Assembly: GCF_050937815.1 (NCBI RefSeq)
Contig: NZ_JACDIJ010000011.1
Span: 24,817-88,816 of the forward strand
Length of the DNA: 64,000 nt
Source of the DNA: Treponema_C sp050937815
GTDB lineage: Bacteria; Spirochaetota; Spirochaetia; Treponematales; Treponemataceae
Direction of reading: 5' to 3'
In this document: piece after piece, positions 8,100 through 16,682 of the stretch
Layout of the letters: each line of letters opens with the position of its first letter
How positions within the stretch are numbered: the stretch's first letter is position 1
Program-made: the position numbers and the translations under genes
The notes under the pieces: model-generated
What the model saw: the letters and a program-made list of their open reading frames with translations, nothing else
What the model was told of the DNA's origin: nothing
Databases searched by the model: none

Positions 8100-9899
8100 T
8101 TAATAGTGACCGTACATGGGGCCGTAGGCTTTACATGCGCGGTAGTCCTGTCCTTCTTTATCCATACCGAATGCATTCCATGCGGCAGGGCGGAACACCT
8201 TGTCTTCCGGTACATTGTGCATACAGACGGGAATACGCAGGATGGAACAGAGTGTAATTAAATCCGCACCGATGTGTCCGTAGCTGATGGCACCGTGATT
8301 TGCACCCCAGTTGTTCATAACGTCGTATGCGGACGTAAAGGCTCCCTTGCCCGTAATGCGCGGGGCAAACCAAGTACAGGGCCATGTGTAGTTTGTGCGC
8401 AGCCACAGTTTATCCGTTACTTCATCCGGCAAGAGAACTGTCCATCCTTCGGCAATTTGAATAACCGGGCCTAAGCCTTTGACGATGTTCAAACGGGTCA
8501 TCGTTACGGGCATTTCGGCATTCGTTACAAAGCGCGAGGAAAAACCGCCTCCGCGGAAATAGCCGAAGTCGGCGGCACACCACGTAGTTGCTTTAAGACA
8601 GGCTTTTTGATCTTCGTCGGTAACTTCCCAGAAAGGCTTCATAACGCCGTTGCCTTTTTTATCTTTCATTTCGGCACTGGCATCCAAACAGCTTGCACCG
8701 GAGTTGATAAGGTGCAAAAAGCCGCCGGCTTCTTTTGCAACGCCTTCCAATTCGTAACCGGAAGCTTTTTTAACCGCATCGGCGCTCCAATAGGTGCGCA
8801 CGTCGGAGAATATCTGGGCGGTACCGGTAAGCAGTTTTCCGAACAGCATGGAAACGCCGTTTAAGGTGTCGTTTTCGGTTGCCAAAACGTAAGGCTCGCG
8901 CGCGCCGTTCCAGTCGAACGACGAATTGAGCAGGGCTTCGGGGAAGTCGCAGTTCGGATAAAAATCCGTCCATTGGCGCTGACCCTGGAAACCGCCTGCA
9001 ATCGCATTGTGTCCGACCTTTTCTTCCGAGCAGCCTTCCGGAAGGTTTTGATTGCCGTTGTACAAATCTTTGATGATGCACATCATTTTAACGACAAATT
9101 CCCATGATTCGGCTTTTTCTTTATCCGACTTTTTCATATTATCGGGATTCATATCGATGCCTTCCGGACAGTATTTTTTTGTCCATGCAAGGGCTTTTTC
9201 GTATTCTTTTTTGTCGTAGATACCTTCGGTCATGCGGCGGATAATTTCCACTTCGTCAACGGATTCGACGCGCATTCCCAGATAGCTTTCAAAGAATGAG
9301 GGGTCGATGATGGAGCCTGCAATTCCCATACAAATGGAACCGATTTGTAAATAAGATTTTCCGCGCATGGTTGCGGCCGCGACGGCGGAACGAGCAAAGC
9401 GTAAAAGTTTTTCCTGTACGTCGGCAGGGATATCTTTTGCATCGGCTTCCTGTACGTCGTGTCCGTAAATGCCGAATGCAGGCAAGCCCTTTTGAGCATG
9501 TCCTGCCAAAACGGCGGCCAAATAAACGGCACCGGGGCGTTCGGTTCCGTTAAAACCCCACACGGCTTTAATGGTCATCGGATCCATATCCATGGTTTCC
9601 GATCCGTAGCACCAGCAAGGCGTTACGGTTAAGGTAATGTCTACGCCGGCTTTTTTAAACTTTTCGGCGCAGGCAGCCGCTTCGGCAACGCGTCCGATGG
9701 TTGTATCGGCAATAATAACTTTAACGGGTTCGCCGTTTGTATAACGGACATGTTTTTTAAAGAGCTTTGCGGCCGCTTTAGCCATGTTCATTGTCTGCTC
9801 TTCAAGAGCAGCGCGAACGTTAAGCGGTCCCTGTCTTCCGTCGATAGTGGGGCGAATACCGATAATAGGATATTCCCCGATAAGTCTGCTTTTTGCCAT
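8100..9899 (-). CDS. fucI: L-fucose isomerase
   Basis: About 599 residues, close to the 591 of E. coli FucI. It interconverts L-fucose and L-fuculose with Mn in the cytoplasm. The N-terminus KSRLIGEYPIIGIRPTIDGR is typical, and the region LATENDTLNGVSMLFGKLL carries the metal-binding Glu/Asp segment. ATG 9899 is chosen over the frame start at 9935 because AGGAGGT lies 6 bases upstream of it. It is the last gene of the minus-strand fucose operon, 60 bases after the LacI regulator, with a hairpin (9916-9940) in the gap. D-arabinose could be a second substrate. Confidence 0.93.
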   Translation of the reverse strand: MAKSRLIGEYPIIGIRPTIDGRQGPLNVRAALEEQTMNMAKAAAKLFKKHVRYTNGEPVKVIIADTTIGRVAEAAACAEKFKKAGVDITLTVTPCWCYGSETMDMDPMTIKAVWGFNGTERPGAVYLAAVLAGHAQKGLPAFGIYGHDVQEADAKDIPADVQEKLLRFARSAVAAATMRGKSYLQIGSICMGIAGSIIDPSFFESYLGMRVESVDEVEIIRRMTEGIYDKKEYEKALAWTKKYCPEGIDMNPDNMKKSDKEKAESWEFVVKMMCIIKDLYNGNQNLPEGCSEEKVGHNAIAGGFQGQRQWTDFYPNCDFPEALLNSSFDWNGAREPYVLATENDTLNGVSMLFGKLLTGTAQIFSDVRTYWSADAVKKASGYELEGVAKEAGGFLHLINSGASCLDASAEMKDKKGNGVMKPFWEVTDEDQKACLKATTWCAADFGYFRGGGFSSRFVTNAEMPVTMTRLNIVKGLGPVIQIAEGWTVLLPDEVTDKLWLRTNYTWPCTWFAPRITGKGAFTSAYDVMNNWGANHGAISYGHIGADLITLCSILRIPVCMHNVPEDKVFRPAAWNAFGMDKEGQDYRACKAYGPMYGHY

Positions 9900-9915
9900 A
9901 TATGTACCTCCTGTA

Positions 9916-9940
9916 TACGCTGCATCCTTATGCAAGCGTA
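9916..9940 (-). other. Intercistronic hairpin before fucI
   Basis: TACGCTGCAT and ATGCAAGCGTA pair with one bulged base around a CCTT loop, just upstream of the fucI ribosome-binding site. It may be an mRNA-processing or stability element. No T tract follows, so it is not a terminator. Confidence 0.4.
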
Positions 9941-9959
9941 GTAATAATATACAAGCCCG

Positions 9960-10937
9960 TCAGCGCCGAATCAGCGTTGTAGGCAGCCGTATTTCACAGT
10001 ATTCCCTTTCGGGATTATTAATACGTTCCAATATCATTTCGGCAGCCTTTATGCCGATATCCTGCATGGGCTGAGCCACAAAGTAGCGGCACCACGAAAT
10101 AAGGGAAGAATAATACACATCGTCAAAGGCGGCAAAGACAATTTTTTTTTGTACTTCTTCCGGTTCTTCCATTACCCGTTTGGCCGCTCCCAGCGTTACC
10201 ATAAGATTTACACAAAAATAGGCATCCGGAAGTTTTTTACAAGCGAGCATAGCATCCATAGCCTTATAGCCGCCTTCCATATTCAAACCGCTTGAAACAA
10301 TCAAGCGTTCATCAACTCTAATATGCGCCGTTTCCAAAGCTTTTTTATAACCTGCAAAGCGTTCACGGCTGGTCATCGAATCTTCATCGCCGCCGAGAAA
10401 GGCTATACGTTTAAACCCGTCGGCAATTAACGCACACACCGCTTCTTGGGTACCTCCCGCATTATCGACCAACACGCAGTCGGTAGAAAAAGCGCTGAAA
10501 TTGCGGTCTACGAGTACCAGAGGAATATCCTGCTGAATACGTTTGAAGTGGCGGTACGAAGGACTTACCGGAATGGCGATAATACCGTCCACAAATTGAC
10601 CTGCAAGATAGTCGAGGCGTTTTTTTTCAACTTCTACGGAATCGTTGGAACAGCATAAAATCATAGAATAACCGGCTTGCCGCAGTACTTTTTCAAAGCA
10701 CTCGCACAAAAACATAAAAAAGTAATTGGACAATTCCGGCGCGATCACACCGATAGTTTTACTCTTTCCCATTTTCAAGCTGCGGGCAGCCGGATACAAG
10801 CGATAGTTTAAACGGGCGATGGAAGTGTTTACGGCACGCCGTTTTTCTTCGGATACCTTCGTATCCTTATTCAATACGCGGGAAACCGTTGCGGTTGAAA
10901 CCCCTGCATCCTGAGCAACATCTTTTATCGTAATCAC
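9960..10937 (-). CDS. LacI-family regulator of the fucose operon
   Basis: A 325-residue LacI/GalR protein. The N-terminal helix-turn-helix is ITIKDVAQDAGVSTATVSRV (residues 2-21) and a periplasmic-binding-protein-like sugar sensor domain follows to the end. The start is GTG. It sits between the permease and fucI in the same operon, so autoregulation is expected. Its likely target is the near-palindrome ATGTAATCGTTTACAT at 15276-15291, at the operon promoter. The effector is probably L-fucose, L-fuculose or a derivative; this is inferred from context. Confidence 0.88.
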   Translation of the reverse strand: MITIKDVAQDAGVSTATVSRVLNKDTKVSEEKRRAVNTSIARLNYRLYPAARSLKMGKSKTIGVIAPELSNYFFMFLCECFEKVLRQAGYSMILCCSNDSVEVEKKRLDYLAGQFVDGIIAIPVSPSYRHFKRIQQDIPLVLVDRNFSAFSTDCVLVDNAGGTQEAVCALIADGFKRIAFLGGDEDSMTSRERFAGYKKALETAHIRVDERLIVSSGLNMEGGYKAMDAMLACKKLPDAYFCVNLMVTLGAAKRVMEEPEEVQKKIVFAAFDDVYYSSLISWCRYFVAQPMQDIGIKAAEMILERINNPEREYCEIRLPTTLIRR

Positions 10938-10985
10938 TTCCGTATCTTCCCGTTTTTAAAAATCCTTTTAAATAATCCGAAACGC

Positions 10986-11981
10986 TTATGCTTTGCGGGC
11001 ATTTTTGCGCATATCGAAGTATACCGCAATAATAATAATCGTTCCTTTTACCAAAAGCTGGTAATAAGAGTCGATGCTTAAATAGGTCATACCGTAGTTG
11101 ATAATACCCATCGTCAATACACCGACAAGCATTCCGCCCATAGTTCCGACACCGCCTGATTGTGAAATACCGCCGACGGTAACCGCCGCAATGGCGTCAA
11201 GCTCCATTCCCTGACCGGTAAGCGAGTTTGCAAGCCCCAAACGCGACGATTGTAAAACGCCGGCGATACCGTATAAAAGGCCGGCCAAAGCATACACGAT
11301 AACGAGGTTTGCTTCAACATTGATTCCGGCAACACGGGCGGCTTGCGGGTTTCCGCCGATTGCGTAAAAGTTCGCGCCCAATCGCGTATGTTTTAAGATA
11401 ACCCATACAAGAAAGGCGGCAACCGCAACGTAAATGACAAGATTCGGAATAGGACCGACAAAGCCCTGTGCAATGTGCTTATAACTGTCCTTTACGCTTC
11501 CGACAACCTTTGCCTGAGTATAGATAAGCTGAATACCGCGCGCCAAAGACATTGTACCCAGCGTTGCAATAAAGGGCGGAAGCTTTGCATAAGCGACGAG
11601 GGTTCCGTTAAAGGCGCCGAACAATAAACCTACAAGCATTGCCGCAATGATGGGCAAAAACAGGGGAAAATCTATACCGGGATACATAGCCGAACTGTAA
11701 TCCGGGTTTTGTGCAAAAGAAGCGGCAATACTGGTTGTAAGGCATACCATAAAACCAATTGATAAGTCGATACCTCGCGTAATGATAATCATACCGACAC
11801 CCAAGGCGGCAAAGGCTCTCACCGATTCGGCGATAACAAGATTTTGAAGCGATGCGACTTCCATAGAACCGCCGCGCGTTAAAATGCCTAAGATAATGAA
11901 TAAGAATACAAACGTAATATAGTTTGTATATTTACTGCCGAATTCTTTTAATGTACGGCGGTTTATGTTTAATTTATCCAT
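10986..11981 (-). CDS. Sugar ABC transporter permease (RbsC/MglC-like)
   Basis: A 331-residue inner-membrane permease of the BPD_transp_2 family with about eight to ten hydrophobic helices. Family landmarks are GIDLSIGFMV, GALFNGTLVAYAKLPPFIATLGT-type cytoplasmic loop residues (near 120-145) and GGNPQAARVAGIN. It forms the membrane channel of the importer with the ATPase gene 34 bases upstream and the binding protein. AGGAG precedes the ATG. Substrate is inferred to be L-fucose from the fucU/fucI context. Confidence 0.9.
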   Translation of the reverse strand: MDKLNINRRTLKEFGSKYTNYITFVFLFIILGILTRGGSMEVASLQNLVIAESVRAFAALGVGMIIITRGIDLSIGFMVCLTTSIAASFAQNPDYSSAMYPGIDFPLFLPIIAAMLVGLLFGAFNGTLVAYAKLPPFIATLGTMSLARGIQLIYTQAKVVGSVKDSYKHIAQGFVGPIPNLVIYVAVAAFLVWVILKHTRLGANFYAIGGNPQAARVAGINVEANLVIVYALAGLLYGIAGVLQSSRLGLANSLTGQGMELDAIAAVTVGGISQSGGVGTMGGMLVGVLTMGIINYGMTYLSIDSYYQLLVKGTIIIIAVYFDMRKNARKA

Positions 11982-12015
11982 AAAAATACTTCTCCTAATT
12001 TAAAAGTCTTTTCGA

Positions 12016-13542
12016 TTAATCGGAAAATTTAGTTGCCAAACGCATAACCGATTCTTGCGTTGCATCTTTTTTATCCAAAATACCGGTTAAGCGGCCGTTG
12101 CATAATACCGCAATACGCTGCGACATACCGATAAGTTCGGGCATTTCCGACGATACCATAATAATCGATTTTCCTTCTTTTACCAAATCCGTCATTATCG
12201 TATATATTTCATACTTTGCGCCGACATCTATACCGCGTGTCGGTTCATCCATTATAAGAACATCCGGTAAGGTCATAAGCCAGCGGCTTACAATAACCTT
12301 TTGCTGGTTTCCGCCGGACAGGTTTTGTATTTGCGTATTCATCGACGGCGTTTTGGTACGTAAAAGCAAGCTTAAACCGGTTGCCATCTTTTCAACTTCT
12401 TTATGGCGGATGAGGCGGAATTTATTCAGATATTTTTTTTCGGTATTTGTCGTAACGGCTGCCATAGCCGTATTCTTTGTTATCGATAACAGGGGAAATA
12501 TACCCGTGCCACGCCTGTCTTCGGTAATAAGGCCGATTTTGTTTTTTATCGCATCGCGCGGAGAACGTATTTTTACTTTTTTACCGTCTATAATAATTTC
12601 ACCTACGGAAACGGCTCTCAGCCCGAACAATGCTTCAACCATTTCGGAGCGCTGAGCACCGACCAAACCTCCGATTCCTAAAATTTCGGATTTACGTAAA
12701 TCAAAGCTGATGTCTTGAAACGAATGAGGATTCGGAGAAGAAAGATGCTCGACTCTTAAACGAACTTCTCCGGGTACGGTGTCTACCGGCGGAAATCGCT
12801 GTGTATTTACGCGCCCGATCATCAAGTTGATAAGCTTGTCTTCATTCAGTTCGGAAGCAGGGTAGGTTCCGACCATAGTACCGTCACGCATAACCGTTAC
12901 TTCGTCGGCAATGCGGAATATTTCGTTCATGCGGTGTGAAATATATATAACTGCAACGCCTTTTGAGCGCAAATCGTTTACAATTTTAAAAAGATGCTCG
13001 ACTTCTTTTTCGGATAAAGAAGATGTGGGTTCGTCCATCACTACAACCGACGCACCGTAAGAAACCGCTTTTGCAATTTCGCATGTTTGTTGAGCGGAAA
13101 TGGAAAGATCGGACATTTTACTTGTAGGAGATATCGGCATATCGAGCTGTTTTAAAAGATGTGCCGTGTCTGCTATCATTTTATGGTGATCTATAAAGGG
13201 AAATTTTCCCCCGCGTTTCGGTTCGCGGCCGAGCCAAATATTTTGCGCAACGGTACGCTGCGGCACATTCGATAATTCTTGATGTATCATAGAAATGCCC
13301 GCTTCCAAAGCGTCTTTTGCGTCATGAAATTTTACTTCTTTACCTTTAAATACAATCCTGCCCTTGTCCGGATGATATATACCGAACAAACATTTCATAA
13401 GGGTGGATTTTCCCGCGCCGTTTTCACCCATAAAAGCGTGTACCGTACCCGGTTTAACATTTATCGATACATTATCGAGGGCAAGAACGCCGGGGAATTG
13501 TTTTGTTATACCTTCCATACGGAGAATGTATTCGTCATTCAT
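12016..13542 (-). CDS. Sugar ABC transporter ATPase (RbsA/MglA-like, two ABC domains)
   Basis: About 508 residues with two nucleotide-binding domains in tandem, as in MglA, RbsA and AraG. The first has Walker A GENGAGKST (near 37), signature LSISAQQ and VVMDEPTSSL. The second has LSGGNQQK and LIMDEPTRGIDVG. It drives import through the adjacent permease. The start is ATG 13542 (NDEYILRMEGI), with AGGAATT just upstream; the longer frame would read into a stable hairpin (13569-13590). The second domain has the degenerate Walker A usual in the family. Confidence 0.92.
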   Translation of the reverse strand: MNDEYILRMEGITKQFPGVLALDNVSINVKPGTVHAFMGENGAGKSTLMKCLFGIYHPDKGRIVFKGKEVKFHDAKDALEAGISMIHQELSNVPQRTVAQNIWLGREPKRGGKFPFIDHHKMIADTAHLLKQLDMPISPTSKMSDLSISAQQTCEIAKAVSYGASVVVMDEPTSSLSEKEVEHLFKIVNDLRSKGVAVIYISHRMNEIFRIADEVTVMRDGTMVGTYPASELNEDKLINLMIGRVNTQRFPPVDTVPGEVRLRVEHLSSPNPHSFQDISFDLRKSEILGIGGLVGAQRSEMVEALFGLRAVSVGEIIIDGKKVKIRSPRDAIKNKIGLITEDRRGTGIFPLLSITKNTAMAAVTTNTEKKYLNKFRLIRHKEVEKMATGLSLLLRTKTPSMNTQIQNLSGGNQQKVIVSRWLMTLPDVLIMDEPTRGIDVGAKYEIYTIMTDLVKEGKSIIMVSSEMPELIGMSQRIAVLCNGRLTGILDKKDATQESVMRLATKFSD

Positions 13543-13568
13543 TGGAATTCCTGTGTGTGTATTTTTAA

Positions 13569-13590
13569 GGAGGGGTAAAAGCACCCCTCC
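13569..13590 (-). other. Stable intercistronic hairpin after the sugar-binding protein gene
   Basis: GGAGGGGT and ACCCCTCC form a perfect 8-bp GC-rich stem around AAAAGC. There is no T run on the minus strand, so it more likely stabilises the binding-protein mRNA (differential expression within the operon) than terminates. Confidence 0.5.
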
Positions 13591-13646
13591 TAGGGATTGC
13601 TGCAAAACGGATTGCTTTTTGAAAATCCCTTTTTTACGTTATTGTT

Positions 13647-14729
13647 TTATTTTACAATCGGTTTAAAGGGAACCAAATAGCACTGAGCCAAAATAGCGGT
13701 GTCGGTTACAGGATCTTCACCGGTAACGGCTTTAGCTGCCGATAAGCCGGCCTTTGTCGTATAACCGATAGCGGTGCCCTTTGTAGCAACCTGATATACC
13801 AATTCAAAAGCGGTGGTGGACTGACCTACGGAGTCCTGCAAAACGGTGGCATACATTTTGTTTTCGTTCATAGAACGCACACCGGTTTCCGTTCCGTCAA
13901 CGCCGATAACCGGTACTTTCAATACGGTACCGTCGCCGTTGGTATCTTTGGTAACATCGGAAGGATTGTCGGTGTATTTGTTGGTCAACATGGATTCGAT
14001 TGCACCGAGTCCCATATCGTCGTTTTGAGCGATAACAACGTTGAATTTACCGTTGTGTGCGGCAATCCATGCGTCCATTTTTTGCTGAGCTTCGCCGGCA
14101 CCCCAGTTTGCCGTATCTTCGGCAACCATATTCACCGTGTAACCGCGGGAAGCAAGACCTTCAACAACACCTTTTTTGCGGTTTACTTGGGCAGGATGTC
14201 CGAGCTGACCGTTTAAGAGCAATGCATTTACGGTTTTTCCGGGCGCCTTATCGGGATATTTTTTAAAATAATCGTCGATAATTTGAGCTTGAATATCGCC
14301 CGCTACGCTTTCCGGAGAAGAAGCAAGGAAGAAATTCTTACCTACTTTCAAAGCGGCAACGGAAGGTTGAATGTTGGAAAAAGCGGCGGCTCCGCCTTTC
14401 GCATTGATAGCCTTTGCCATTTGTTCGGTTGCAGCAGTATCTTGAGGAATAATAACAAAGTATTTTACACCCTGTGTCAACAATGTGTTCAATTGGTCAA
14501 GCTGTGTTGCAACGTCGCCGTTACCGTCCATAACTTTTAAGTCAACGTTGTTTTCTTCAGCCAACTTTTTTAAGTTATCGGCATAGTCACGGACAAAGGT
14601 TTCGTTTAAGTTGCGGATAAGGGCTCCCATTACAACTTTGCCGTCTGCAGCACTTTTTTTCGTACAGCCTACAAACATCATTCCCGCCATGAGCACGGAA
14701 ACCATCAATACCAATCCTAATTTTTTCAT
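13647..14729 (-). CDS. Galactose/fucose-type periplasmic sugar-binding lipoprotein
   Basis: A 360-residue solute-binding protein of the Peripla_BP_4 (MglB) type. The N-terminus is a lipoprotein signal ending in MFVGC, so Cys22 should be lipidated and the protein anchored. DTNGDGT near residue 268 resembles a calcium loop. It delivers substrate to the downstream ATPase/permease pair. The gene follows fucU by 50 bases and is separated from the ATPase gene by a hairpin. Fucose is the likely ligand by context; galactose or arabinose cannot be excluded. AAGGAG precedes the ATG. Confidence 0.9.
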   Translation of the reverse strand: MKKLGLVLMVSVLMAGMMFVGCTKKSAADGKVVMGALIRNLNETFVRDYADNLKKLAEENNVDLKVMDGNGDVATQLDQLNTLLTQGVKYFVIIPQDTAATEQMAKAINAKGGAAAFSNIQPSVAALKVGKNFFLASSPESVAGDIQAQIIDDYFKKYPDKAPGKTVNALLLNGQLGHPAQVNRKKGVVEGLASRGYTVNMVAEDTANWGAGEAQQKMDAWIAAHNGKFNVVIAQNDDMGLGAIESMLTNKYTDNPSDVTKDTNGDGTVLKVPVIGVDGTETGVRSMNENKMYATVLQDSVGQSTTAFELVYQVATKGTAIGYTTKAGLSAAKAVTGEDPVTDTAILAQCYLVPFKPIVK

Positions 14730-14779
14730 AAGATTACTCCTTATTTATTTTTGGGTGACTAACACCCTTATACCAGATA

Positions 14780-15229
14780 TTAAAGCGCCCAATGCGCGGC
14801 AACGGGCACCACTCCTTTTTTGAGGATAATATTACCGTATTTTACCGTTTCGCCGGTAACCACAATCGCAAAAGCCGATTTCGACCGCTCATAAAAGGCA
14901 AAACGGTCTATACGTGTTATCGCAGGGGAGTCGGGATAAATGTTTTTTATAGCTTTGACATAAGATGCCTCAACGGCAGGATCGAGCGTATCGCCCTTTA
15001 CAGCCTGCATCATAACCAAAGCATCCGGTACATAGGAGTCGATATTTATCAAACGCAAAATACCGTCAAGCAGTGCAGGAATTTTAATACCGTCGGCACG
15101 GAGTACCCGCGTATTGCATGAATCCGCAGGATAAAACGCGTCGGACAGCACCAGCTCGTCACCGTGCCCCATGCGGTGTAAAACGGAAATCAATTCGGGA
15201 CTTATAACGGGAGAAACTCCGATCAACAT
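14780..15229 (-). CDS. fucU: L-fucose mutarotase (FucU/RbsD family)
   Basis: A 149-residue protein with FucU family features: LHRMGHGDELVLSDAFYP (His and Asp catalytic region near residues 20-31) and the terminal KKGVVP. It interconverts alpha and beta anomers of L-fucose, supplying the anomer used by FucI. It is the first gene of the operon. GGAGG lies 7 bases before the ATG. RbsD-like ribose pyranase activity is the alternative, but fucI in the operon favours fucose. Confidence 0.9.
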   Translation of the reverse strand: MLIGVSPVISPELISVLHRMGHGDELVLSDAFYPADSCNTRVLRADGIKIPALLDGILRLINIDSYVPDALVMMQAVKGDTLDPAVEASYVKAIKNIYPDSPAITRIDRFAFYERSKSAFAIVVTGETVKYGNIILKKGVVPVAAHWAL

Positions 15230-15275
15230 ACAACGCCTCCAAACTTATATAAATAGCAAACATTTTACAAAAATC

Positions 15276-15291
15276 ATGTAATCGTTTACAT
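15276..15291 (-). promoter_or_regulatory. Candidate LacI-type operator of the fucose operon
   Basis: ATGTAATCGTTTACAT is a palindrome with arms ATGTAA/TTACAT and a central CG, the LacI-family pattern. It begins directly after the -10 box, so binding would block initiation. Confidence 0.6.
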
Positions 15292-15323
15292 AGTATAATC
15301 GCATTGAAATTCAAATCTGTCAA
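15292..15323 (-). promoter_or_regulatory. Fucose operon promoter
   Basis: On the minus strand TTGACA (15318-15323) is followed at 17 bases by GATTAT (15295-15300) or at 20 bases by TATACT (15292-15297). The fucU start lies about 65 bases further downstream. Confidence 0.55.
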
Positions 15324-15420
15324 GAAAAATTTTATCATTTTAATGAAAATTCCATAAAAAACGGGATTTTTTTTATAAACTTTCCGTTAAAATCCGTGTT
15401 TTTGCGCGATATCGTCCGTG

Positions 15421-15449
15421 TTGTCTTTTTTTTTCCTATCAGATATAAT
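15421..15449 (+). promoter_or_regulatory. Promoter of the cyclase gene, probably leaderless
   Basis: TTGTCT (15421-15426) and TATAAT (15444-15449) are 17 bases apart. ATG 15456 comes 6 bases after the -10 box, at the expected transcription start. Confidence 0.65.
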
Positions 15450-15455
15450 AAATCC

Positions 15456-16205
15456 ATGAATTCTGAAGATATAAAAAGTCTCGCATTCGGTTCGCGAAAA
15501 GACGGCAGCATTGAACTGGATGCATCAACCCTTTCCGGTTTTAAAAAAATGCCTATCGATATTTTTGACAATATATATTTAGGCGAAACAAAACCGGATG
15601 CTTTAATATTATGTATCGATGTACGCGGTTTCAGTAATTTTCTTTGTTCACAAGACGACAAATTAGTTTTTTCACTTATCACCTCTTTTACATCAAATTT
15701 TTTATCATGCGTAAATCAATTCGGCTGCGGCTGTTCTTACTATAAATTACTCGGTGACGGGGCTCTGATAATTTGGGATAAAACGGATGCTCGTACTTTG
15801 ACGGAAGCTATCATGGTTTTCGAAATGTACAGTGAATTTACCCAAGAAGAATTATTTAAACCGTATCCGGAACTCGGTCTTGCCGGAGCTCTTGTTATGG
15901 ACCAAGTGTATAAATATGAAATTTCGGCGGAGGCTTCTTTGCTAAAATATCGGGATTATGTGGGTTATGGAATAAATCTTGCCTGTCGTTTGCAGGGGCT
16001 TGCCCTAAAGTCGGAACTCATTATAAACAAAGAACTGACAAAACTAGATGCTCTTATAACCACAACAAAGGATAATCCCGCCCTGCTTGAGGACTTGGTA
16101 CGTTTAAAGGGCATAAAAGAAGAAGATAAAAAAATATTATATTTTTACAAAGACATAAAAGAAAATAACGCTTTCGGAGTCAATAGGCATAACTATTGTA
16201 TATAA
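15456..16205 (+). CDS. Stand-alone class III adenylate/guanylate cyclase-like protein
   Basis: A 249-residue soluble protein that is essentially one class III cyclase homology domain. It shows the first metal aspartate in LCIDVRGFSNF, the substrate lysine and second metal aspartate in YYKLLGDGALI, and the Asn/Arg transition-state pair in INLACRLQG. The lysine favours ATP over GTP. No sensor, HAMP or membrane region is fused. The product would be cAMP, but activity is unproven and no cAMP receptor is in the window. The start is taken at 15456 because the promoter overlaps the longer GTG frame at 15396. Confidence 0.75.
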   Translation: MNSEDIKSLAFGSRKDGSIELDASTLSGFKKMPIDIFDNIYLGETKPDALILCIDVRGFSNFLCSQDDKLVFSLITSFTSNFLSCVNQFGCGCSYYKLLGDGALIIWDKTDARTLTEAIMVFEMYSEFTQEELFKPYPELGLAGALVMDQVYKYEISAEASLLKYRDYVGYGINLACRLQGLALKSELIINKELTKLDALITTTKDNPALLEDLVRLKGIKEEDKKILYFYKDIKENNAFGVNRHNYCI

Positions 16206-16219
16206 AGATATGTCCGTAC

Positions 16220-16485
16220 TCACAACAAATAGGACACAAGCGAATGTTTTTGTGCATAGAATGCAGCCTCAAACTGTTTTGAAATCAAGAAGTTCAAACC
16301 TTCATGCGGACGTTGGTTTTCGTACTTAAAAATCCACTCGTCAATAATGCCCTGCAACTTGTGTACATCCATTTGTTTATAGTGATAATCCAGCGCACCA
16401 TACATTCAGTCTGTAATGTTCCGATGAACCGCGCACAAATGGGCAGCACAAAACAACGTATTTCAATCCAGGCACCCGCAGTCAA
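16220..16485 (-). pseudogene. Decayed transposase fragment (integrase core, rve_3-like)
   Basis: Two minus-strand frames must be joined near 16400 to recover a C-terminal integrase-core segment. The upstream frame gives RFIGTLQTEC and the downstream frame gives YGALDYHY, WIFKYENQRPHEGLNF. The final motif is typical of IS3/IS481-type transposases. Both ends are missing and at least one frameshift is present. It marks the boundary of the AT-rich uronate region. The rest of 16206-16682 shows no other gene. Confidence 0.7.
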
Positions 16486-16682
16486 AAAATCTGCTTAAAT
16501 TTTCCTAAAATTTGAGGCCGGTTCAGTATATCAAGTTTCACATCCCCCATATCAAAGCCAAATATGTAAGAATATTACGTGTATTAAAGATACGACTTCC
16601 CTTCACAACTTCACAATAGCGTTGAGATGAAGAATAAAAAATACAGTGGTATAGGCATACATCAGCGATTGATGATTTTTAT

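Noticed and set aside
13569..13590. Terminator inside the fucose operon
   Set aside because: No T tract follows on the coding strand, and downstream genes have no separate promoter that I can see.
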